From Nitrospirota bacterium (GTDB taxonomy: Bacteria; Nitrospirota; Thermodesulfovibrionia; UBA6902; BMS3Bbin08): a DNA stretch of 5,507 bases. Within the stretch, counting starts at the first letter, position 1, and every line of letters begins with the position of its first letter. The position numbers and the translations under genes were made by a program. Under the pieces are notes generated by a model. The model was not told the origin of the DNA. It saw only the letters and a program-made list of their open reading frames with translations, and ran no database searches. Location: NCBI GenBank assembly GCA_030637135.1, contig DAOVVO010000089.1, forward strand, positions 1 through 5,507, read 5' to 3'. Positions 1-4,513 of the stretch are shown here, piece after piece.

Positions 1-70
1 AGTGAAGGATTCGGTGAAAAAATTCAAAAATTAAAAATCAAAGTTCAAAATTATGGAAAAAAACAATGCT

Positions 71-92
71 AAATTAAAAACCTCCTTAATTT
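71..92. repeat. Small A/T hairpin with GGAGG complement in its loop
   Basis: AAATTAA (71-77) and TTAATTT (86-92) are perfect 7-bp inverted arms around the 8-base loop AAACCTCC. On the minus strand the loop reads GGAGG. The arms are weak because they are all A/T. The hairpin sits in an A-rich stretch that looks like a low-complexity intergenic repeat. No function can be assigned from sequence. Confidence 0.4.
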
Positions 93-133
93 TACATTTT
101 GCATTTATATATCATTGGAATCCTCTACTCTAT

Positions 134-155
134 GAGTCGTAGACGAGTCGTAGAC
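134..155. repeat. 11-bp perfect tandem duplication (GAGTCGTAGAC x2)
   Basis: GAGTCGTAGAC occurs at 134-144 and is repeated without a spacer at 145-155. It abuts the dispersed repeat at 154-183, which itself contains another GAGTCG at 170-175. This may be a local expansion inside one larger element. It has only two units and no spacer, so it is not a CRISPR. Confidence 0.8.
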
Positions 156-183
156 TGGAATCTCGGAGCGAGTCGGAGTTTAG
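154..183 (-). repeat. Dispersed 30-bp repeat, copy A (inverted relative to copy B)
   Basis: The reverse complement of this segment matches 3463-3492 at 27 of 30 positions. The shared core is CTAAACTCCGACTCGCT followed, after two differing bases, by GAGATTC. Beyond it, both copies carry AGTAGA and then CAATG at different distances, so the homologous element may extend to about 106 on this side, with extra bases (including the tandem duplication) in copy A. Both copies are intergenic and flank the four genes between them in inverted orientation. This looks like one family of short dispersed repeats. No transposase or target-site duplication is visible. Confidence 0.65.
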
Positions 184-281
184 GGATATATCTTCAAGAG
201 GACGGTTTAAGGAGGAATGAGCAGGAACTGTATGAATTATTATATGATTTTTTGAAAAACAGTCCTGTAATATTAAAGAAG

Positions 282-294
282 AGGTATTATACCT
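282..294. promoter_or_regulatory. Operator-like palindrome upstream of the stress-protein gene
   Basis: AGGTAT-T-ATACCT is a perfect 6-bp inverted repeat around one central base, 50 bp upstream of the stress-protein ATG. It contains TATTAT (285-290), a 5-of-6 match to a -10 hexamer, although I find no good -35 at 16-18 bp. A palindrome over a -10-like box suggests a binding site for a dimeric regulator. A chance match in A/T-rich DNA is possible. A second small inverted pair, ACAG-TC-CTGT, lies just upstream at 259-268. Confidence 0.3.
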
Positions 295-344
295 GTCATT
301 AATATGGAGAACGAGACCGTAGAACTTTTAAAGGAGGCTTAATT

Positions 345-809
345 ATGAAAGTTGAAACAATAGTTTTTCCTACAGATTTTTCCGAGGGCTCCTTCCACGC
401 CTTACCTTATGCAGTAGATTTATCCAAACATTATAATGCAAAGCTTTACGTACTTCATGTTATTTATGATTTTTCAAAAGCCACTTATTCTCATATTCCC
501 CATATATCTGCAGATTCACTCTACAAGGAGATGTCTGATTGGGCAAAAGAGGAAATAGAAAGCTGTTGTGTTGAAGAAATCAGGGGACTTACAAACGTGG
601 ATAAAGTCGTTTTAAAAGGTGTACCGTATGAAGAGATATTAAAGTTCGCTAGCGAGAAAAAGATAGACATAATAGTTATGGGCACCTATGGTAGAGTAGG
701 TTTTGAAAGATTTATATTTGGCAGCACTGCAGAAAGGGTGGTCAGAAGAGCACCATGTCCCGTAATGACGGTAAGAGTACCAGAACACAGAGAAAAACCA
801 AAAGGGTAA
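345..809 (+). CDS. Universal stress protein (UspA family), ATP-binding type
   Basis: This is a single-domain, 154-residue Usp protein, the usual family length, expected to act as a cytoplasmic dimer. It opens with the typical first strand and loop, TIVFPTDFSEGS (residues 5-16), where the family binds nucleotide through an Asp. It ends with the phosphate-binding signature G-x2-G-x9-G-S at residues 113-127 (G113, G116, G126, S127), then PCPVMTVR. The intact signature marks the ATP-binding subclass. Such proteins aid survival under starvation, oxidative or respiratory stress, but the partner cannot be read from sequence. The start is firm: AAAGGAGG at 330-337 lies 7 bases before the ATG. The stop is 5 bp before the next gene, so the two are probably co-transcribed. 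A palindrome at 282-294 may regulate it. Confidence 0.93.
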   Translation: MKVETIVFPTDFSEGSFHALPYAVDLSKHYNAKLYVLHVIYDFSKATYSHIPHISADSLYKEMSDWAKEEIESCCVEEIRGLTNVDKVVLKGVPYEEILKFASEKKIDIIVMGTYGRVGFERFIFGSTAERVVRRAPCPVMTVRVPEHREKPKG

Positions 810-814
810 ACCCT

Positions 815-1330
815 ATGAAGGTATTCCTCTCTGAGGATGCCTTTATGGATTTGCTCCTCAGTAGCGCAGAGGTTTATAAGAAAGAATGTCTCGGCTATAT
901 GCTGGGTTATCGTCTGGAAGATCGATTTATTATAGAACATGCTTTTAGTTTACAAACAGCAAGGCGAAAACGAAGGGGCGTGGTGTTCCATCACAGGGAT
1001 CATAAAAAAATTCATGCAATCCTTTCAAAATTCGAAAAACTTCAGATAGTAGGAGATTTTCACTCACACACGCCGTACGGTGAAGAAAAAGGGGTCCCTA
1101 TCCCGAGTCCTGAGGATATTGACGGGATGGAACCTGACAATCTCTATATAATTGTTGCAATCAACGATTTACTGCATAGCAGACCCTGGACAGAAAACAG
1201 AGACGGGAATATTTCAGGAAGCATGGGAGATTTTTTCTTTAAAATATCAGCGTACTTTTATCCTAATTTTGATGCAATCCCCAGAAGGGCACGGATTTAC
1301 TGTGCTTTCCCCCCGGGTTTGAAGGATTGA
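815..1330 (+). CDS. Stand-alone JAMM/MPN-domain (Mov34/JAB) metallopeptidase-like protein
   Basis: This 171-residue protein is essentially one JAMM domain. The zinc and catalytic set appears complete: E24 in ECLGYMLG, H83 and H85 in DFHSHTP, S98 and D101 in PSPEDID. The order fits E...HxH...SxxD, but the second His and the Ser are separated by 12 residues instead of the 7 of the textbook motif, giving a longer loop (GEEKGVPIP). Bacterial relatives cleave isopeptide or peptide bonds next to ubiquitin-fold sulfur carriers (for example Mec with CysO) or occur in ubiquitin-like conjugation systems. No carrier or E1/ThiF gene lies in this window, so the substrate is unknown. I chose the ATG at 815 because MKVFLSEDAF starts the fold directly and AAAGGG lies 8 bases upstream. 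An in-frame ATG at 755 would add a basic 20-residue tail inside the preceding gene. It lies 5 bp after the stress-protein stop. Confidence 0.85.
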   Translation: MKVFLSEDAFMDLLLSSAEVYKKECLGYMLGYRLEDRFIIEHAFSLQTARRKRRGVVFHHRDHKKIHAILSKFEKLQIVGDFHSHTPYGEEKGVPIPSPEDIDGMEPDNLYIIVAINDLLHSRPWTENRDGNISGSMGDFFFKISAYFYPNFDAIPRRARIYCAFPPGLKD

Positions 1331-1383
1331 ATACAGGAGCACTCTTTTTCGGGTATGGGCAGCGCCGCAGATTTATCAAGTGA

Positions 1384-1405
1384 CTTTGAATCAGAGCATT
1401 TTTTT
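1384..1405 (+). terminator. Weak intrinsic-terminator-like hairpin after the JAMM gene
   Basis: CTTTG (1384-1388) can pair with CAGAG (1392-1396), including one G-U pair, around the loop AAT. Two bases later comes a run of seven T (1399-1405). The position, 54 bp past the JAMM stop and before the 1444 gene, suits a terminator. The 5-bp stem is too weak for a confident call. The rest of the 1331-1443 gap shows no gene and no clear promoter. Confidence 0.25.
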
Positions 1406-1443
1406 ATTACACGTAGTAGTTTTTACTTTTCTGGTTTTTTTAT

Positions 1444-2556
1444 ATGTCTACACTATATGATGTGGTGGTTGTCGGCGGTGGTCCATCAGGCGCTCTTGCA
1501 GCGAGGACTCTTGCAGCTGCCGGGGTGAAAGTATCTCTTGTGGAAAAATCCTTTAAACGGATTAAACCGTGTGGTGGTGCAACTCCTTCAAAAACATTTG
1601 AAGAATTCAACCTTTCCCGCAAAGAAATAGTCAGAAAGATAAAGACCTTATCAACCGTTTCACCTCGAGGAAATAGATTTGATATAACCCTGAAGAACGG
1701 GTATATCGCTATGGTACAACGGGAAACCTTCGATCATGCTATTAGAAAGCAGGCCGAAGAGGCGGGTGCTGATTTAAGAGAGGCAGAGTTTATCAGGATA
1801 AACGATGAGCACAAGAAGATTTCCATAACCGTCAACGAAAGAGGAAAAATGAGAGACATTTTCTCGGACTTCCTTGTCGCTGCTGATGGAATCAATTCAA
1901 GAACGGTACAAGCTGCAGGACTTAAATCACTTCCGGGCATTTGTACCATACAGGAAGAGATTGATATACAAGGGGCAGAAGATTTTCAGAATTTACACAC
2001 ATGTGAGTTATGGTTTAGTTCATCACATGCTCACCATTTTTATTCATGGGTCTTCCCGAAAAAAGACCATGTTGATATCGGTACGGGCGCTGTTAATGGA
2101 AAACTCATTAAAGAGCTTTTAAAAAACTTTAAAATACGCCGCCGCATACACGGGGGGGGCGCACAGAGGGGGCACCGTCTTCCTCTCCAATGGAGGGATT
2201 CACTCGTAAAGGGGAATATACTCTTTGTAGGAGATGCTGCGGGACTTGTCATGCCGCTCATTTACGAGGGCATATATTATGCATTGAAGAGTGGTAAAAT
2301 GGCTGCAGAGGCGATTATTAACGGCAGCCCAAAGCTTTATGAGAAACAATGGAATAAAAAATTTCGCAGACAGTTTAAATTCATGAAAGGACTTAAAAAA
2401 TATTTCTTTAAAAACGATGGTACCATTGACCACATATTTAGGCTCCATGAAAGCAACGAGGTACAGGACATATCCATGAAACTCTGGCTTGAGAAGGACG
2501 TCAGTCTATCTACCTTTTTTAGTTATCTCAACGTCTTTAAAAGATTACTACATTGA
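1444..2556 (+). CDS. Geranylgeranyl reductase family FAD-dependent oxidoreductase
   Basis: This 370-residue flavoprotein probably reduces C=C bonds in an isoprenoid chain, such as a quinone side chain or a prenyl lipid. Residues 6-16 form the FAD-binding first strand (VVVVGGGPSG), with E34 at the expected ribose-binding place. KPCGG (41-45) carries the Cys typical of the family. RETFD (93-97), AADG (146-149) and GDAAGLVMPLIYEGI (263-277) are the usual flavin-contact motifs. YSWVFP (200-205) matches the YxWxFP substrate-pocket motif known from archaeal geranylgeranyl reductases. The last 75 residues are an unassigned helical cap. The start is forced by an in-frame stop at 1417, yet the upstream sequence is a T run without a Shine-Dalgarno. 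A G8 run lies inside the gene, in frame. The stop overlaps the next start. The exact substrate is unknown, and a halogenase or hydroxylase relative is less likely given the motifs. Confidence 0.85.
   Translation: MSTLYDVVVVGGGPSGALAARTLAAAGVKVSLVEKSFKRIKPCGGATPSKTFEEFNLSRKEIVRKIKTLSTVSPRGNRFDITLKNGYIAMVQRETFDHAIRKQAEEAGADLREAEFIRINDEHKKISITVNERGKMRDIFSDFLVAADGINSRTVQAAGLKSLPGICTIQEEIDIQGAEDFQNLHTCELWFSSSHAHHFYSWVFPKKDHVDIGTGAVNGKLIKELLKNFKIRRRIHGGGAQRGHRLPLQWRDSLVKGNILFVGDAAGLVMPLIYEGIYYALKSGKMAAEAIINGSPKLYEKQWNKKFRRQFKFMKGLKKYFFKNDGTIDHIFRLHESNEVQDISMKLWLEKDVSLSTFFSYLNVFKRLLH
2152..2159 (+). repeat. G8 homopolymer inside the flavoprotein gene
   Basis: Eight consecutive G lie within the codons for HGGGA (residues 236-240). 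The reading frame continues correctly into GHRLPL and GDAAG on the far side, so this length gives the intact protein. In A/T-leaning coding DNA such a run stands out. It could be a slippage-prone site or merely a Gly-rich turn. Confidence 0.85.
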
Positions 2557-3362
2557 AATTTAATTATTATATACTTACATCCCTATTGTCTCACCTTGTG
2601 CTCTTTGGTGCAGTTGTACTGTTCATGCCTGAGATGAAAACGCCGGTAACACCTTCTATATTTAATATAGATATAGTTGGTCCAGTGCACAAGGAACTAA
2701 TGCCCCTTCGGACAATTAAAAAAAAACTTGACAGGCCAGTTCCGTTTAAAAGAAAACACCCATCCAAAAGGGTTTTAGACGAATCTCAGCCCCAGGTCAT
2801 TACAGGAGAAGGAACGAGCACGGAGCGCCAAAAAAAACAGGATGCGGCTAAAACGCTGCATGAAAAAAACAGTTCAGACAGGCAGTCCGTTATTCTTGAT
2901 TCAGGCGAGTCAGGGGAATTACCCGAGGGGCACAAAGACCTTCCCATAAAGCCCAAATCTTTTCTTTTTGATGAAGAGACTATTAAAAAATATGCGCGTA
3001 AAAAAACATTAGAAACAGAAGAAGGTCATAAAGGTTTATCTTTTGATGCTCCGGAACTGATGCATAGAGGGTACATGAGGATGCTCAAGGATAAAATAGA
3101 AAGCATATGGAAATATCCGGCAGGCGCAGCACATCGTGGAATTTCCGGCGATTTATACATAACATTTTCTATACAGAAAGACGGGAAACTCGGAGAGGTT
3201 CAGCTGGTAAGGACATCAGGATATATTGGCCTTGATGAGGCTGCACTGAAAGCCCTTCAGGAAGCTGCGCCTTACTGGCCGCTGCCTGACGATTGGGAGG
3301 GGAATGAACTCCCTATAACCGGCCATTTTATTTACTTTCTTGGTGGGGCTTATATATTGTGA
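2553..3362 (+). CDS. TonB-family energy-transducing protein
   Basis: This 269-residue protein has the three-part plan of TonB. There is an N-terminal signal-anchor helix (about residues 5-25, YYILTSLLSHLVLFGAVVLF). A long, Lys/Pro/Glu-rich periplasmic linker (about 28-175) follows. A C-terminal TonB domain (about 180-265) contains IWKYP, GDLYITFSIQKDGKL, LVRTSGYIGLDEAAL and the final strand HFIYFLGG. TonB links the proton-motive force, through ExbB-ExbD, to outer-membrane transporters. Neither those partners nor a receptor lie here. The start is a TTG whose last two bases belong to the preceding TGA (overlap 2553-2556), with no clear ribosome binding site, implying translational coupling. A later in-frame start would remove the membrane anchor. 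It could be a TonB-like paralogue dedicated to one transporter. Confidence 0.88.
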   Translation: MKFNYYILTSLLSHLVLFGAVVLFMPEMKTPVTPSIFNIDIVGPVHKELMPLRTIKKKLDRPVPFKRKHPSKRVLDESQPQVITGEGTSTERQKKQDAAKTLHEKNSSDRQSVILDSGESGELPEGHKDLPIKPKSFLFDEETIKKYARKKTLETEEGHKGLSFDAPELMHRGYMRMLKDKIESIWKYPAGAAHRGISGDLYITFSIQKDGKLGEVQLVRTSGYIGLDEAALKALQEAAPYWPLPDDWEGNELPITGHFIYFLGGAYIL

Positions 3363-3387
3363 GCTGTTCGTAAGAACATTAAAAACC

Positions 3388-3396
3388 TGTTATAAT
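3388..3396 (+). promoter_or_regulatory. Extended -10 promoter (TGTTATAAT)
   Basis: TATAAT at 3391-3396 is a perfect -10 hexamer, and TG one base upstream completes the extended -10 element. The -35 side is weak (TTCGTA at 3367-3372 with an 18-bp spacer), which extended -10 promoters tolerate. It lies 25 bp past the tonB stop and predicts an RNA start near 3403, giving a leader of about 337 nt before cdaA or a separate small RNA. Confidence 0.55.
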
Positions 3397-3454
3397 AAGT
3401 GGCACGACTTTGGGGCTCAGGGGACAACAGGCGAAGCAACGTAACGACTTCGGT

Positions 3455-3477
3455 CGAGTCGACTAAACTCCGACTCG
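3455..3477 (+). repeat. GC-rich hairpin CGAGTCG / CGACTCG
   Basis: CGAGTCG (3455-3461) and CGACTCG (3471-3477) are perfect 7-bp inverted arms with the 9-base loop ACTAAACTC. The hairpin overlaps the start of repeat copy B and competes with an adjacent UUCG-loop hairpin (3445-3456), which uses some of the same bases. Its GC-rich stem makes it the most stable-looking structure in the leader. Confidence 0.7.
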
Positions 3478-3492
3478 CTTTGAGATTCAAGT
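3463..3492 (+). repeat. Dispersed 30-bp repeat, copy B
   Basis: This copy matches the reverse complement of 154-183 at 27 of 30 positions, differing at 3480, 3481 and 3489. Downstream, AGTAGA and CAATGGATAC resemble the far side of copy A (AGTAGA, CAATGATATA) with a gap, so the true element may run to about 3507. Copy A lacks the upstream CGAGTCG arm, so the hairpin at 3455-3477 belongs to this copy only. Confidence 0.65.
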
Positions 3493-3565
3493 AGAAACAA
3501 TGGATACAGTTCACTGCCACTCTACGTGAAAATTAGTTCAGAGATACCAGAACATGCAAAATTCG

Positions 3566-3612
3566 TTATATGTTATTCGGATGGTAAATAACTATGAACG
3601 AATAACGTATAA
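3566..3612. repeat. 14-bp near-perfect inverted repeat
   Basis: TTATATGTTATTCG (3566-3579) pairs with CGAATAACGTATAA (3599-3612) at 13 Watson-Crick positions plus one G-U. The loop has 19 bases. This could be an RNA hairpin in the cdaA leader or a DNA site for a dimeric protein or recombinase. No T run follows, so it is not an intrinsic terminator. It does not match loxP, FRT or a dif consensus I recognise. Confidence 0.7.
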
Positions 3613-3633
3613 AGGAAAATTTACCCGATCTCT

Positions 3634-3667
3634 CGAATCCTTTCTGCCTCTTCGGATTCGCTGAATC
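3634..3667. repeat. Two mutually exclusive hairpins sharing GGATTCG
   Basis: CGAATCC (3634-3640) pairs perfectly with GGATTCG (3654-3660) over a 13-base loop. Part of that right arm, GATTC (3655-3659), can instead pair with GAATC (3663-3667) over the loop GCT. The same bases cannot form both. This is the geometry of a simple RNA switch, but it could also arise by chance from repeated GAATC words. Confidence 0.5.
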
Positions 3668-3691
3668 GAAGAACACTCAAATACATTGTAG

Positions 3692-3705
3692 TAACTGAGC
3701 AGTTA
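3692..3705. promoter_or_regulatory. Perfect operator-like palindrome before cdaA
   Basis: TAACTG-AG-CAGTTA is a perfect inverted repeat with 6-bp arms, 34 bp upstream of the cdaA start. It overlaps TATAAA (3704-3709), a possible -10 box without a good -35. It could be a binding site for a repressor or activator of the cdaA-cdaR-glmM operon. CATAAT at 3719-3724 is another -10-like word close by. Confidence 0.35.
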
Positions 3706-3739
3706 TAAAATAACGGGGCATAATCGAGCGAATATTTAT

Positions 3740-4513
3740 ATGGACATTCTCTATCAGTTAAGATGGCAGGACATCCTCGATATACTTCTTGTCGCCGTAA
3801 TCTTATATTGGCTTTTGTTACTCATCAAAGGGACAAAAGCTGCACAGATACTCATTGGCCTTGTGGTGTTGTTCTTCGCTTTTTTGTTTTCCGGGTATAT
3901 AGGGCTCTACACCATGGACTGGCTTATCCAGAGTTTCTGGGCGCAGATAGTTTTAGTTCTTGTGATATTATTTCAACCCGAGATTAGAAGGGCATTAGCG
4001 CAGATGGGAGAAGCGCGTTTTTTGCCTTCTTTTGCCAGTGCAGAAGAATTAAAGTCCCTTGAAGAAATCGTGAGAGCAACAATAGCTCTTTCAAACAGGA
4101 AAATCGGGGGGTTAATCGTTATTGAACGGGAGACCAGCCTGAGAGACTTTATTGAAATAGGTACTCCCCTTGATGCAAAGGTATCACACGAATTGCTGTT
4201 AAGCATCTTCCATCCTACATCCCCGATTCATGACGGCGCTGTGATTATCAGGGGTAACCGAGTCGTTGCAGCGGGATGTTTCCTGCCATTGTCGCTCAGT
4301 GCGGAGCTGTCAAAGGCTGTAGGCACGAGACACAGGGCGGGTGTAGGTTTATCCGAGGAAACAGATGCTGTTGTTATAATAATTTCTGAAGAGACGGGCA
4401 GTATCGCAACGGCTGTGGGCGGCACTCTCGAGAAAAATGTAGATATGGGCTCACTTCGAGATTTTCTTACTGAGATGTTCACGTCCTCAAAAAAGAGGAA
4501 GCATGAAAAGTAG
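3740..4513 (+). CDS. cdaA: Diadenylate cyclase CdaA (c-di-AMP synthase, membrane-bound)
   Basis: CdaA condenses two ATP into c-di-AMP, a second messenger for osmolyte and cell-wall homeostasis. The 257-residue protein has three N-terminal membrane helices (about 13-29, 34-52 and 65-79). After the conserved FQPEIRRALAQMG (78-90) comes a cytosolic DisA_N catalytic domain. Its active-site motifs are intact: DGA at 165-167 within SPIHDGAVI, and GTRHRA at 195-200. The length matches the family. The ATG is forced by an in-frame TAA at 3692, yet there is no Shine-Dalgarno, only an A/T-rich TTTATATG context. The end overlaps cdaR by 11 bp and glmM follows, the conserved triad. FolP or FtsH genes, often upstream in related genomes, are not here; a long structured leader stands in their place. 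Confidence 0.96.
   Translation: MDILYQLRWQDILDILLVAVILYWLLLLIKGTKAAQILIGLVVLFFAFLFSGYIGLYTMDWLIQSFWAQIVLVLVILFQPEIRRALAQMGEARFLPSFASAEELKSLEEIVRATIALSNRKIGGLIVIERETSLRDFIEIGTPLDAKVSHELLLSIFHPTSPIHDGAVIIRGNRVVAAGCFLPLSLSAELSKAVGTRHRAGVGLSEETDAVVIIISEETGSIATAVGGTLEKNVDMGSLRDFLTEMFTSSKKRKHEK

Larger units (their letters stand above)
1..344. other. Gene-free left flank of the stress-protein gene
   Basis: I see no convincing gene here. Bases 1-98 are A/T-rich and low in complexity, of the kind that makes up dispersed intergenic repeats. Bases 118-183 are GAGTCG-rich and hold a repeat found again near 3463. Bases 184-344 form the upstream region of the stress-protein gene. Two frames are open at the left edge, one ending in TAA at 32-34 and one in TAA at 70-72. 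The first would give a short charged tail (VKDSVKKFKN) that could be the end of an upstream gene, but ten residues are too few to decide. An AAGGAGG at 209-215 has an ATG only one base downstream and encodes just 12 residues, so I treat it as an orphan match to a ribosome binding site. Confidence 0.6.
3363..3739 (+). other. Structured gene-free leader between tonB and cdaA
   Basis: No open frame of any credibility lies in this 377-bp stretch. It begins with a small GTAA-loop hairpin (TGTTC 3365-3369, GAACA 3374-3378) without a T run, so it is not an intrinsic terminator. An extended -10 promoter follows at 3388-3396. From the predicted RNA start near 3403 onward there are a UUCG-loop hairpin (CGAC-TTCG-GTCG, 3445-3456), the dispersed-repeat hairpin (3455-3477), a 14-bp inverted repeat (3566-3612), paired GAATCC/GGATTC hairpins (3634-3667) and a palindrome (3692-3705). 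AGTGGCA (3398-3404) can also pair with TGCCACT (3515-3521). It could be a long 5' untranslated leader of cdaA, a separate small RNA, or accumulated repeat elements. It matches no riboswitch class that I recognise. Confidence 0.55.

Noticed and set aside
1..72. Possible C-terminal end of an upstream gene in either of two frames
   Set aside because: The frame ending at 34 and the frame ending at 72 are both open at the window edge, and the second is mostly translated low-complexity A/T sequence. There is no way to choose without the sequence to the left.
134..175. CRISPR array from repeated GAGTCG units
   Set aside because: The units are 6-11 bp, partly without spacers and only two to three in number.
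99..302. Open frame on the + strand from a TTG at 99 across the left intergenic region
   Set aside because: It runs through the dispersed repeat and tandem duplication, has no ribosome binding site at its start and matches no family. Only its last 28 residues look protein-like, which is not enough.
755..814. Upstream in-frame ATG for the JAMM gene
   Set aside because: It would add 20 basic residues encoded inside the stress-protein gene, with no better ribosome binding site. The domain begins cleanly at 815.
1355..1528. Small + strand open frame beginning at ATG 1355 in the JAMM-flavoprotein gap
   Set aside because: It has no ribosome binding site, runs out of frame into the flavoprotein gene and its later part is an out-of-frame reading of the FAD-binding region.
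3365..3378. Intrinsic terminator after tonB
   Set aside because: The 5-bp GTAA-loop hairpin is followed by TTAAAAACC rather than a T run.
3403..3739. c-di-AMP (ydaO) riboswitch, tmRNA, RNase P RNA or tRNA in the cdaA leader
   Set aside because: I looked for their conserved cores and did not find them. GAATCC near 3635 resembles part of a T arm, but no matching stem or acceptor is present.
815..4513. CBASS-type defence system from the JAMM protein plus a nucleotide cyclase
   Set aside because: Type II CBASS JAMM proteins accompany an E1-E2 fusion, a CD-NTase and an effector. The cyclase here is DisA_N-type CdaA in its housekeeping operon, and the JAMM gene is about 2.4 kb away.
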